Part shown: one piece after another, positions 7,091-13,788 of the stretch
How the letters are laid out: every line of letters begins with the position of its first letter
Position numbering within the stretch: the first letter of the stretch is position 1
From: Bacteroidota bacterium
GTDB lineage: Bacteria > Bacteroidota > Bacteroidia > Chitinophagales > Chitinophagaceae
NCBI GenBank assembly: GCA_023429985.1
Contig: JAEZCV010000195.1
Location: forward strand, 1 to 19,929
Direction of reading: 5' to 3'
Length of the DNA stretch: 19,929 nt
Translations under genes and position numbers: made by a program
The notes under the pieces: generated by a model
What the model was told of the DNA's origin: nothing
Database searches by the model: none
Seen by the model: only the letters and a program-made list of their open reading frames with translations

Positions 7091-7183
7091 GGCGTTTAGC
7101 CGTTTAGTTGTTGAGGGTTTGTCTGTCGACTAAACGCCTAAACGCCTAAACGCCTAAACGCCTAAACGCCTAAACGTCTAAAC
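7091..7183. repeat. 8-bp tandem repeat TAAACGCC with inverted copies
   Basis: Five perfect units of TAAACGCC (7131-7170) are followed by a variant TAAACGTC (7171-7178) and a partial TAAAC. Two units in the opposite orientation (GGCGTTTA, GCCGTTTA) lie at 7091-7106, so the region can fold into a long stem of variable register. It sits between the OmpA terminator and the bamD promoter and codes for nothing obvious. Confidence 0.9.
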
Positions 7184-7256
7184 CTACATTAGCTAATAAT
7201 TAACTACCCCATCCTTCCCAATTCCCTTTATTTCTGGAATATTTGCCTAAACTGTT

Positions 7257-7264
7257 TAACTTTG
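7257..7264 (+). promoter_or_regulatory. -7 element of a bamD promoter
   Basis: TAACTTTG matches TAnnTTTG. No clean TTTG lies at the usual distance upstream (TTTC at 7231-7234 is 22 bp away). The ATG follows only nine bases later, so a transcript from here would be almost leaderless. Confidence 0.45.
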
Positions 7265-7273
7265 CCAGCCTTT

Positions 7274-8086
7274 ATGAAATTTTCCGGTATTTTAATTCTT
7301 TCACTCGTGCTTTTAAGCTGTGGCGGGTTCAATAAGGTCATGAAAAGCACCGATAATGAATACAAGCTGCGCATGGCTGAACAATATTTTGCCAAAGGCA
7401 AGTATCTATACGCCCAGCAATTATACGAGGTGGTTATGCCTTTTTACCGTGGTACACCGGAGTTTGAGAATATTTATTATAAATACGCATATACAGCTTA
7501 CCACCAGCGCGATTATTTTAATGCTGAAAACCTTTTTAAAACCTTTTTGGAAATTTATCCTAACAGCGATAAAGCCGAAGAAGTGGATTTTATGAGAGGT
7601 TATACTTATTTTAAACAATCGCCAAAACCCGAACTGGACCAGACCAATACCATTAAGGCTATGGGTTATATGCAAACCTTTATTAATACCCATCCCGGTT
7701 CGCCCAGGAATAAGGAAGCTATGGAGATCATAGAGATCTGTCGCCGAAAGCTGGAAACCAAAGAATTCATTTCAGCCCAGCTGTATTATGATATCAGCCA
7801 GTTCAGGGCTGCTGCCGTTTCTTTTAATACCCTTCTCAATTCTTACCCCGATTCCGAAAAGGCAGATTCTTATAAGATGATGGCAATTAAGTCTTATTTT
7901 CGTTTTGCGGAACTAAGCATTGATGAAAAGAAGGTGGAAAGATTTGAACAGGTTATTGAAGAATGTCGTGAGTTCCTCGACCGTTTTCCCGAAAGCCCTC
8001 ACGCGAAAGAGGTGCAGAACTATATATCCCAATCTCAAAACATCTTAAAATTATATACGAATGAGCCTGTTAAGACGTCAACTTAG
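7274..8086 (+). CDS. bamD: Outer-membrane assembly lipoprotein BamD
   Basis: The product has 270 residues and begins with a lipoprotein signal, MKFSGILILSLVLLSC, with the Cys at residue 16. The rest is made of TPR-like helical repeats with patterns such as AEQYFAKGKYLYAQQLYE, NAENLFKTFLEIYP and AAVSFNTLLNSYPDS, and a C-terminal part like CREFLDRFPESPHAKEV. This is the layout of BamD (YfiO), the lipoprotein partner of BamA that inserts beta-barrel proteins into the outer membrane. The ATG at 7274 is preferred over an in-frame TTG at 7262, because the TTG lies inside the likely promoter and the ATG gives a compact signal peptide. Its 3' end overlaps the omega-like gene by 26 bp, so the two are co-transcribed. 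Confidence 0.9.
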   Translation: MKFSGILILSLVLLSCGGFNKVMKSTDNEYKLRMAEQYFAKGKYLYAQQLYEVVMPFYRGTPEFENIYYKYAYTAYHQRDYFNAENLFKTFLEIYPNSDKAEEVDFMRGYTYFKQSPKPELDQTNTIKAMGYMQTFINTHPGSPRNKEAMEIIEICRRKLETKEFISAQLYYDISQFRAAAVSFNTLLNSYPDSEKADSYKMMAIKSYFRFAELSIDEKKVERFEQVIEECREFLDRFPESPHAKEVQNYISQSQNILKLYTNEPVKTST

Positions 8087-8402
8087 TACAAGTACATCCA
8101 ACAACATCGAAACCCGGGATGTAAATGAACTGAAAATGAAGACCGGTAATTTGTACGAGTCAATTTCCATTATAGGCAGAAGAGCCAACCAGATCAATAT
8201 TTCCGTTAAGGAAGAATTGCATAACAAACTGGAAGAATTTGCCAGTCATACCGATTCACTGGAAGAAATTCACGAAAACAAAGAGCAGATCGAGATCTCA
8301 AGGGCTTATGAAAAAATGCCTAACCCTGCTTTGCTGGCCACCCAGGAATTTAATGAAGGAAAGATCTATTATCGCAAAAACGAAGATGATCTGTTTCAAT
8401 AA
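8061..8402 (+). CDS. rpoZ: RNA polymerase omega/Rpb6-like subunit (Bacteroidota type)
   Basis: The product has 113 residues. The core GNLYESISIIGRRANQI (29-45) matches the conserved helix of omega/Rpb6 (NxYExVxIxxKRAxQI), and MPNPALLATQEFNEGKIYYR (86-105) matches the second conserved stretch. Residues between (SVKEELHNKLEEFASHTDSL) are typical of the Bacteroidota form, which is longer than the proteobacterial one. Omega helps assemble and stabilise RNA polymerase in the cytoplasm. The start at 8061 lies inside bamD in another frame. I keep it because the family has an N-terminal extension of about this size. An internal ATG at residue 26 is an alternative. A terminator follows at 8421. Confidence 0.85.
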   Translation: MSLLRRQLSTSTSNNIETRDVNELKMKTGNLYESISIIGRRANQINISVKEELHNKLEEFASHTDSLEEIHENKEQIEISRAYEKMPNPALLATQEFNEGKIYYRKNEDDLFQ

Positions 8403-8420
8403 AGAATAATTGAAATTTTT

Positions 8421-8453
8421 AAAAGCGAGGCTTCGGACTCGCTTTTGTTTTTT
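8421..8453 (+). terminator. Rho-independent terminator after rpoZ
   Basis: AAAAGCGAG (8421-8429) pairs with CTCGCTTTT (8438-8446) around an 8-base loop, followed by GTTTTTT. It separates bamD-rpoZ from coaBC, although read-through is possible. No convincing promoter is seen between it and coaBC. Confidence 0.88.
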
Positions 8454-8480
8454 ATACCTTGTTGCTATTAATTTAACTTC

Positions 8481-9671
8481 ATGCTGAGCGGTAAAAAAAT
8501 ATTGATCGCCATCACGGGAAGCATTGCGGCTTATAAAATGCCCCTTCTTATCCGGCTTCTGGTTAAGGAAGGAGCTGAGGTAAAACTGATCATGACGCCT
8601 GCTGCCAAAGATTTCGTGGCGCCGCTAACCTTATCTACCCTTTCTAAAAACCCGGTTCTTTCCGAGTTATTTGATGAAAACACCTGGGCTAACCATGTTA
8701 TGCTGGGGCGCTGGGCCGACCTTTTTTTAATTGCTCCTTTAAGCTGTAACAGTTTATCAAAAATGGCAACCGGTTTATGCGATAACCTTTTTATGGCCAC
8801 ATATTTATCGGCTACCTGCCCGGTTATGGCCGCCCCTGCCATGGATGAAGATATGTGGCACCACGCTACCACAAAGAAAAACCTCGAGATGATTCAGGAA
8901 AATGGTTGCTCTCTGCTGCCGGTGGGCTATGGCGAGCTGGCAAGTGGGGTAACCGGTGAAGGAAGAATGGCTGAACCTGAAGCAATTATGGAGGCGATCG
9001 CCTTGTTTTTTGAAAAAAAAAGCCAACTGAAAGGTAAAAAAGTACTGGTTACTGCCGGTCCTACATACGAAGCCATTGACCCTGTGCGTTTTATCGGCAA
9101 CCATTCTTCCGGAAAAATGGGTTATGCCCTGGCCCGGGAATTTGCTTCCCGTGGCGCCGAAGTTAGCCTGGTGAGTGGCCCTGTGGCTATTAAACCGCCT
9201 AAAGGGGAAATCAGGCTGGAAAAAGTGGTTTCCGCCGAAGAAATGTATAATGCCTGCATAAATAAAGCAGCAAACTATAATATAGCAGTAATGGCTGCAG
9301 CCGTTGCCGACTATTCGCCGTCTGAAGTGGCAGCGCAGAAGATCAAGAAGGGTGAGGGAGAATTGAATATGGTACTGAAGAAAACCAAGGACATACTGGC
9401 TGCATTAGGAAAGGAGAAGAAGCCGGGACAGGTTTTAGTTGGGTTTGCACTGGAAACAGAAAATGAAGAAACCAATGCCCGGAAAAAGCTGGGTGAGAAA
9501 AATGCGGATATGATCGTTATGAATTCTCTGAGGGATGAAGGGGCAGGTTTTGGAACAGATACCAACAAGGCAACGTTATTTTTTAAAGATGGACGTCAGA
9601 AAGAATCAGCGCTTATTTCAAAGGAGCAACTGGCTGAAGAAATTGTTGATGCCATCATAGATTTATTATAA
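8481..9671 (+). CDS. coaBC: Bifunctional phosphopantothenoylcysteine decarboxylase / phosphopantothenate-cysteine ligase
   Basis: The product has 396 residues, the usual length for CoaBC, which makes 4'-phosphopantetheine for coenzyme A. The CoaC flavoprotein half has ITGSIAAYK (11-19), the catalytic His in NHVMLGRWAD (71-80), APLSCNSLSKMATG (85-98), APAMDEDMW (118-126, where many relatives have Asn at 122) and the flexible clamp GELASGVTGEGRM (151-163). In E. coli the clamp holds a reactive Cys; here that position is Ser (155) and no Cys replaces it nearby. The CoaB half has VTAGPTYEAIDPVRFIGN (190-207), SSGKMGYALA (209-218), AAAVADYSP (272-280), KKTKDIL (300-306) and VGFALET (320-326). Its stop overlaps the porD start by one base. 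Confidence 0.96.
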   Translation: MLSGKKILIAITGSIAAYKMPLLIRLLVKEGAEVKLIMTPAAKDFVAPLTLSTLSKNPVLSELFDENTWANHVMLGRWADLFLIAPLSCNSLSKMATGLCDNLFMATYLSATCPVMAAPAMDEDMWHHATTKKNLEMIQENGCSLLPVGYGELASGVTGEGRMAEPEAIMEAIALFFEKKSQLKGKKVLVTAGPTYEAIDPVRFIGNHSSGKMGYALAREFASRGAEVSLVSGPVAIKPPKGEIRLEKVVSAEEMYNACINKAANYNIAVMAAAVADYSPSEVAAQKIKKGEGELNMVLKKTKDILAALGKEKKPGQVLVGFALETENEETNARKKLGEKNADMIVMNSLRDEGAGFGTDTNKATLFFKDGRQKESALISKEQLAEEIVDAIIDLL

Positions 9672-10582
9672 TGAGAATATTTTTTGTTGTTATTGCTTTA
9701 TGCTGTACCCAGGTTTTAGGTGCACAGGAATTGCAGGCCCGTTTTACGGTAATTGCCAACAGGGTGAGTTCGCAGGTTGATAAAAAGATCTTTCAAACTC
9801 TTCAATCTTCCATCAACACTTTCATCAACAACCGGAAATGGACAAACGATAATTTCCAGCCGCAGGAAAAGATCAAGTGTAACTTCCTGCTCACCATCAA
9901 TGAGGACCTTGGATCCAATATTTTCAAAGCAACATTAATGGTGCAGGCAGCCAGGCCGGTTTACAATTCAATTTACGAGTCGCCTTTAATAAATTACCAG
10001 GACCAGGATGTGGTGTTTAAATATGTTGAATTTCAACCCATAGAATTCAATGAAAACCGCGTGCAGGGGAACGATCCGCTGGCAGCTAATCTTACAGCTT
10101 TGATGGCTTACTATATCAACATCATTCTGGGTTTGGATTACGATTCGTTTGCACCAAGGGGTGGCGACCCATATTTTCAAAAAGCACAATACATAGTGAA
10201 CAATGCACCTGAAGCCGGACAAATTACCGGGTGGAAGGCCTTTGACGGTATGCGTAACCGTTATAAGCTGGTGGAAGGACTTGTGGACAGCAGGTATACA
10301 CTGGTGCATGATGCCATTTACGCATATTACAGGAGTGGACTCGACCAGTTTTATGAAAATGAAAAATCGGGTCGCGTGGGTATATTAACTGCATTGAATT
10401 ATTTGAATACCGTTAATATTGAAAATCCTAACAGTATGATTATACAGGTATTCTTCCAGGGCAAAAGCAGTGAGCTTGTAAAGGTTTTCAGTAAAGCCGA
10501 CCAAAACATGAAAGTGCAGGCCAGGGAAATACTTTCAAGGCTTGACATCACGAATGTAAATGCGTATAAAGAACTTCGATGA
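9671..10582 (+). CDS. porD: DUF4835 family protein, type IX secretion protein PorD
   Basis: The product has 303 residues, with a signal peptide cleaved after about residue 18 (VLGA-QE). The protein matches the DUF4835 family from my knowledge of it: an N-terminal ELQARFTVIANRVSSQVDKK, then NNRKWTNDNFQPQEKIKCNF, RPVYNSIYESPLINYQD, LTALMAYYINIILGLDYDSF, and a C-terminal TLVHDAIYAYYRSGLDQFY. In the Bacteroidota this family is named PorD and is linked to the type IX secretion system, probably in the periplasm or at the outer membrane. Its exact role is not well established. The start codon overlaps the coaBC stop (TAATG), and the stop overlaps the next gene (ATGA), so the three genes are tightly coupled. 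The presence of a T9SS-sorted nuclease in the window fits. Confidence 0.85.
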   Translation: MRIFFVVIALCCTQVLGAQELQARFTVIANRVSSQVDKKIFQTLQSSINTFINNRKWTNDNFQPQEKIKCNFLLTINEDLGSNIFKATLMVQAARPVYNSIYESPLINYQDQDVVFKYVEFQPIEFNENRVQGNDPLAANLTALMAYYINIILGLDYDSFAPRGGDPYFQKAQYIVNNAPEAGQITGWKAFDGMRNRYKLVEGLVDSRYTLVHDAIYAYYRSGLDQFYENEKSGRVGILTALNYLNTVNIENPNSMIIQVFFQGKSSELVKVFSKADQNMKVQAREILSRLDITNVNAYKELR

Positions 10583-10923
10583 AGGTTGTTGTAATATTAT
10601 TCACTCTTTTCACCATGGCTTCCTGCGGCGATGATAAGGTTCCGGCAGATATTATTGAACCGACCAAAATGGAAAATGTATTATGGGATATGCTGAGGGC
10701 TGAAGAAATGGCCCAGCTCCAATTTATTAAGGATTCTACTATTGCAGCATTTCACCGCCATTCTGCCGCCTACGACAGGGTTTTTAAGGAACATGATATC
10801 ACAAAGGAAGAATTTCAGCAAAGCTTTAAATTTTACCAGGGCAGGCCAGATCTACTCAAACCCATCTTTGAATCCCTTCATGCCCGTTCTGAAAAAATCA
10901 TCAGCGACCCAAATAGCAACTGA
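10579..10923 (+). CDS. DUF4296 domain lipoprotein
   Basis: The product has 114 residues and starts with a lipoprotein signal, MKVVVILFTLFTMASC, with the Cys at residue 16. The mature part (IIEPTKMENVLWDMLRAEEM, then FKEHDITKEEFQQSFKFY, then PDLLKPIFESL) fits the DUF4296 family, small Bacteroidota lipoproteins of unknown function. It overlaps porD by four bases, and the pair probably acts in the same envelope process, but that is inference from context. The stop codon lies in the loop of a small hairpin (10915-10920 with 10928-10933) that could weakly end the transcript. Confidence 0.8.
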   Translation: MKVVVILFTLFTMASCGDDKVPADIIEPTKMENVLWDMLRAEEMAQLQFIKDSTIAAFHRHSAAYDRVFKEHDITKEEFQQSFKFYQGRPDLLKPIFESLHARSEKIISDPNSN

Positions 10924-10941
10924 TCTTGTTGCTGCTATCCT

Positions 10942-10949
10942 TATTTTTG
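10942..10949 (+). promoter_or_regulatory. Possible -7 element for the CoA-transferase genes
   Basis: TATTTTTG matches TAnnTTTG and lies 16 bp before the ATG at 10966. No good TTTG is found at the expected distance upstream, so this rests on one element only. Confidence 0.35.
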
Positions 10950-10965
10950 AATCTAATTGCTGAAT

Positions 10966-11658
10966 ATGAATAAGGTTTATCAAAATGCCGCTGAGGCCAT
11001 CAGCGATATTAAAGATGGGGCAACCATCATGCTGGGAGGCTTTGGACTTTGCGGAATTCCCGAAAAATCAATTGAAGCTTTGGTGAAAAAAGGCGTGAAA
11101 CAACTTACCTGCATTTCAAACAATGCAGGTGTGGATGATTTTGGATTAGGCCTTTTGTTACAAACAAGGCAGATAAAAAAGATGATGGCTTCTTATGTAG
11201 GTGAGAATTCTGAATTTGAAAGACAATTATTAAGTGGTGAACTAGAGGTTGACCTTGTTCCCCAGGGAACCCTGGCCACGCGAATACAGATGGCCGGTAT
11301 GGGCATCCCTGCTTTCTTTACACCTGCAGGATATGGAACAGAAATAGGAGAAGGGAAAGAGGTGCGTGAGTTCAACGGGAAGAATCATTTAATGGAAGAA
11401 GCCTTATACGCCGATTTTGCAATTGTAAAAGCCTGGAAAGGCGATAAGTATGGTAACCTGGTTTTTCGCAAGACCACGCGAAATTTTTCCACATCAATGG
11501 CTAAGGCAGGGAACATTACTATTGCCGAAGTGGAAGAACTGGTAGAACCCGGAGAACTGGATCCGGATGCCATTCATGTTGCAGGTGTGTATGTACACCG
11601 CATCTTCCAGGGAAATAATTATGAAAAAAGAATTGAAAGGAAAACAGTGAAGTTGTGA
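10966..11658 (+). CDS. scoA: 3-oxoacid CoA-transferase subunit A
   Basis: The product has 230 residues, a family I CoA-transferase alpha subunit. It shows IMLGGFGLCGIPEKSIEALV (21-40), the glycine-rich CoA-binding region, then SNNAGVDDFGLGLLL, GELEVDLVPQGTLATRIQMA and FTPAGYGTEIGEGKE. The subunit pairs with ScoB to move CoA from succinyl-CoA to acetoacetate or a similar acid in the cytoplasm. Substrate choice cannot be fixed from sequence. The ATG at 10966 is preferred over a TTG at 10957. The stop codon is also the first three bases of a heptamer tandem repeat. Unlike most relatives, where the two subunit genes nearly touch, 177 bp separate it from scoB. Confidence 0.93.
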   Translation: MNKVYQNAAEAISDIKDGATIMLGGFGLCGIPEKSIEALVKKGVKQLTCISNNAGVDDFGLGLLLQTRQIKKMMASYVGENSEFERQLLSGELEVDLVPQGTLATRIQMAGMGIPAFFTPAGYGTEIGEGKEVREFNGKNHLMEEALYADFAIVKAWKGDKYGNLVFRKTTRNFSTSMAKAGNITIAEVEELVEPGELDPDAIHVAGVYVHRIFQGNNYEKRIERKTVKL

Positions 11659-11697
11659 ATGGTGAATGGTGAGTGGTGAGTAGTGAGTAGTGAGTTC
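11656..11697 (+). repeat. Heptamer array TGAATGG/TGAGTAG starting at the scoA stop
   Basis: Six 7-bp units follow each other: TGAATGG twice, TGAGTGG, TGAGTAG twice and TGAGTTC. The first TGA is the scoA stop codon. The same unit recurs after scoB. Because the unit is 7 bp and begins TGA, it supplies stop codons in all three plus frames. Confidence 0.92.
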
Positions 11698-11704
11698 TCT
11701 ATTA

Positions 11705-11803
11705 TTCAACCATTATTCAACAACTATTCAACAACAGTTCAACAACCATTCAACAACCGTTCAACAACTATTCAACAACCATTCAACCATTATTCAACAA
11801 CTA
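11705..11803 (+). repeat. 11-bp minisatellite, nine units, between scoA and scoB
   Basis: Nine head-to-tail units of TTCAAC followed by a variable five bases (AACTA, AACCA, AACAG, AACCG, CATTA). Units 1-2 and 8-9 have the same order of variants (CATTA then AACTA), hinting at a higher-order duplication. Three units make 33 bp, so the plus frame that runs into scoB would encode an 11-residue repeat (PFNNYSTT-QQ type). Part of the array therefore looks like coding sequence but probably is not. Confidence 0.93.
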
Positions 11804-11835
11804 AACAACTAAACCCTCACCCCAAAACATCTCCA

Positions 11836-12492
11836 ATGGCACTCGACAAATACGGCATCGCAAAAAGAATTGCGCAGGAATTAAAAGATGGAATGTATGT
11901 AAACCTTGGAATAGGTATTCCCACCCTGGTTGCCAATTACATTCCTGAAGGAATGTTCATTATGTTGCAAAGTGAAAACGGCATGCTTGGTATGGGACCC
12001 TATCCAACCGAGCAGGAAATGGATGCTGATCTTATTAATGCAGGAAAAGAAACTGTAACCTTATTGCCAGGTGGTGTGTTTTTCGACAGTGCTGAAAGCT
12101 TTGGGATGATAAGAGCAGGAAAGATAGACCTTACCGTTTTAGGTGCTATGGAAGTGAGTGAAACAGGTGATATTGCCAACTGGAAAATTCCCGGTAAAAT
12201 GGTAAAGGGAATGGGAGGTGCCATGGATCTTGTTGCCAGCGCCAGAAATATAATCGTTGCCATGATGCATACCAATCCAAAAGGAGCATCTAAACTGCTT
12301 CCTCAGTGCAGTCTGCCTTTGACAGGTGTTGGTTGCGTAAAAAAGATCGTAACCGAGTTAGCCGTACTTGATGTTACTCCCGAGGGATTTAAATTAATTG
12401 AAAGAGCGCCGGGTGTGAGTGTTGAAGAGATCAGATCGAAAACAGCAGGAAAGCTGGTGATAGAGGGAGAGGTGGGTGAGATGGAGATATAG
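11836..12492 (+). CDS. scoB: 3-oxoacid CoA-transferase subunit B
   Basis: The product has 218 residues, the usual length of the beta subunit. It has MYVNLGIGIPTLVANYIP (20-37), the catalytic Glu in QSENGMLGMGP (45-55), AGKETVTLLPGGVFFDSAES and GGAMDLVASARNIIVAMMH. The Glu forms the covalent CoA thioester intermediate. The ATG at 11836 begins the family's normal N-terminus (MALDKYGIAKRIAQEL). An in-frame start at 11683 would add 51 residues translated from the minisatellite and is rejected. It works with ScoA, probably in ketone-body or short-chain acid metabolism. A heptamer repeat array follows directly after the stop. Confidence 0.94.
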   Translation: MALDKYGIAKRIAQELKDGMYVNLGIGIPTLVANYIPEGMFIMLQSENGMLGMGPYPTEQEMDADLINAGKETVTLLPGGVFFDSAESFGMIRAGKIDLTVLGAMEVSETGDIANWKIPGKMVKGMGGAMDLVASARNIIVAMMHTNPKGASKLLPQCSLPLTGVGCVKKIVTELAVLDVTPEGFKLIERAPGVSVEEIRSKTAGKLVIEGEVGEMEI

Positions 12493-12561
12493 TGAATGGT
12501 GAATGGTGAATGGTGAATGGTGAATGGTGAGTAGTTTTTTATTGACCATTCACCATTCACT
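12493..12561 (+). repeat. Heptamer array after scoB with inverted copies, possible terminator
   Basis: Five TGAATGG units and one TGAGTAG (12493-12534) start on the base after the scoB stop. A TTTTTT run follows, and then the reverse complement ACCATTCACCATTCAC (12545-12560). The two sides form a stem of at least 16 bp with the T-run in the loop. It may stop transcription, but the T-run is misplaced for a classical terminator. The next 120 bp, up to 12682, show nothing recognisable. Confidence 0.85.
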
Positions 12562-12682
12562 ACCTTACCAACATGAGGGCAGCTTCATAATAAAATATTG
12601 TCATAGCGTACAATAGGGAACGGATTAGGTTTATTCAACCAGGGTATAGATTTTATTACTTCCGCTGCCCAGTTGGTAGATC

Positions 12683-13663
12683 TTAATAATATGCAGGACA
12701 ACGCATTTGCCTTGCTGCTCTTCCGTTAGGTGAGTTCCAGTCATTCAGTCTCCATCCACAACGTATGATCGTTGAAAAGAAAGAGTCATTTTGACTTGGA
12801 TTACCTCTTTGTTCTCCTGAAGTTGGAACCCTTGATACGGAACCACCAGGTTTGAAGTTTTCACGGAAATACAACTGGTTGGCCATTGCTGCCTGTGAGG
12901 GATCCAGATATTGTGAAAATAAATTGTTATCTATATAAGTAGTACTTACATCGTCAACATAATCTGTAAACGATTTGCGGTGCATTACTTCAAGTCCAAC
13001 ATAAAAGTTTTCTTTGAAATAATATTTAAAACCTGCTCCTAAAGGAATTTCCATTGAAATCAGGCTGTAAGGTTTTCTTTCCGGATATTCCGCCATTCCC
13101 TGTCCTTCAGTTGCCAGGGGCTTAAGATCAACCCACTCCGAAGATCCATTTGGATGGAAGAACTGACCTTGTGGATTGAATTTAAAGGCTCCAATTCCAA
13201 TTACACCATAAGGTCTTAATTTTCCCTGTAAGCCATCATATCTTTCAAAGAATACAGTTGGATAAATTTCAACTGCAGCATATGCTTCCAATAATGGTGA
13301 ACGGAAATTAAGGTTACGGTTTTTGCGGTAATCTTCAGCACCACCCTGACTTCTGATAAGGCTGTCATAACCTTCCAGCTTACCATGATTAATAGCTAAA
13401 CGGAAACCCAGCCATTCGGCAGGATAAATGTTTACGTAAGCACCTTTTACCAGGTTTGTTGTAGGAAGATTTACATCTTTCAGGAATCTTTTACCAACGC
13501 CGGAGTTTCCACCCAGGTCGCCAAGAAAGAAAATTGGTCCAAGTCCAATTCCAATTTCTACTTTACCATTTCCGGTTAAAATAGACTGTGAATTTGAAGG
13601 AATTGTAAGGGCAAGAGCGAAGATGAGTACTAATGTACGTACGCCAGGTACAAATGTTCTCAT
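12683..13663 (-). CDS. Outer-membrane beta-barrel protein, possibly PorG/DUF6089-like
   Basis: The product has 326 residues with a signal peptide at about 1-25. The mature part has strand-like alternation throughout, with VEIGIGLGPIFFLGDLGG (35-52), YVNIYPAEWLGFRLAINHG, LLEAYAAVEIYP, RPYGVIGIGAF, LISMEIPLGAGFKYYF and YVGLEVMHRKSFTDYVDDVS, typical of small outer-membrane barrels in the Bacteroidota. The F-L-GDLGG start and the DYVDDVS stretch resemble the DUF6089/PorG group of T9SS-associated proteins, but I cannot confirm that. It is monocistronic: neighbours are a convergent repeat region on one side and the co-directional elaA gene, 125 bp upstream. Its fairly Asn/Gly-rich C-terminus ends MRCPAYY. 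Confidence 0.75.
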   Translation of the reverse strand: MRTFVPGVRTLVLIFALALTIPSNSQSILTGNGKVEIGIGLGPIFFLGDLGGNSGVGKRFLKDVNLPTTNLVKGAYVNIYPAEWLGFRLAINHGKLEGYDSLIRSQGGAEDYRKNRNLNFRSPLLEAYAAVEIYPTVFFERYDGLQGKLRPYGVIGIGAFKFNPQGQFFHPNGSSEWVDLKPLATEGQGMAEYPERKPYSLISMEIPLGAGFKYYFKENFYVGLEVMHRKSFTDYVDDVSTTYIDNNLFSQYLDPSQAAMANQLYFRENFKPGGSVSRVPTSGEQRGNPSQNDSFFSTIIRCGWRLNDWNSPNGRAARQMRCPAYY

Positions 13664-13704
13664 AGAATTTGGTTTTGGTTTTAATTAGGAATGGATTAAC
13701 AACA

Positions 13705-13736
13705 CGAAAGTATATCCGGAAAATTTAATGTACAAG
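13705..13736 (-). promoter_or_regulatory. Possible promoter of the beta-barrel gene
   Basis: On the minus strand CTTG (13736-13733), a 20-base spacer and TACTTTCG (13712-13705) approach the TTTG/TAnnTTTG consensus with one mismatch in each box. It lies about 40 bp upstream of the start codon. Confidence 0.35.
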
Positions 13737-13788
13737 TGCTGCGTAAAAAAAAGCGCAAAATCGCGTTGAACTACCTCGTAAAACTACG

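Noticed and set aside
7131..7183. CRISPR array
   Set aside because: Units are 8 bp and contiguous with no spacers. The same holds for the 7-bp and 11-bp arrays at 11656-11803 and 12493-12561.
8531..9568. Several antisense frames inside coaBC
   Set aside because: They are shadows of a clear, intact CoaBC frame and show no domain.
11494..11709. Minus-strand peptide-coding frame over the heptamer repeat (also 12303-12560)
   Set aside because: The reverse of TGAATGG has no stop codon and encodes a periodic S-P-F-T-I-H-H pattern, so these frames are open only because of the repeat.
11683..11835. 51-residue N-terminal extension of ScoB
   Set aside because: It is entirely repeat-derived and absent from the family's normal start. 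Kept only as a low-probability option in the findings.
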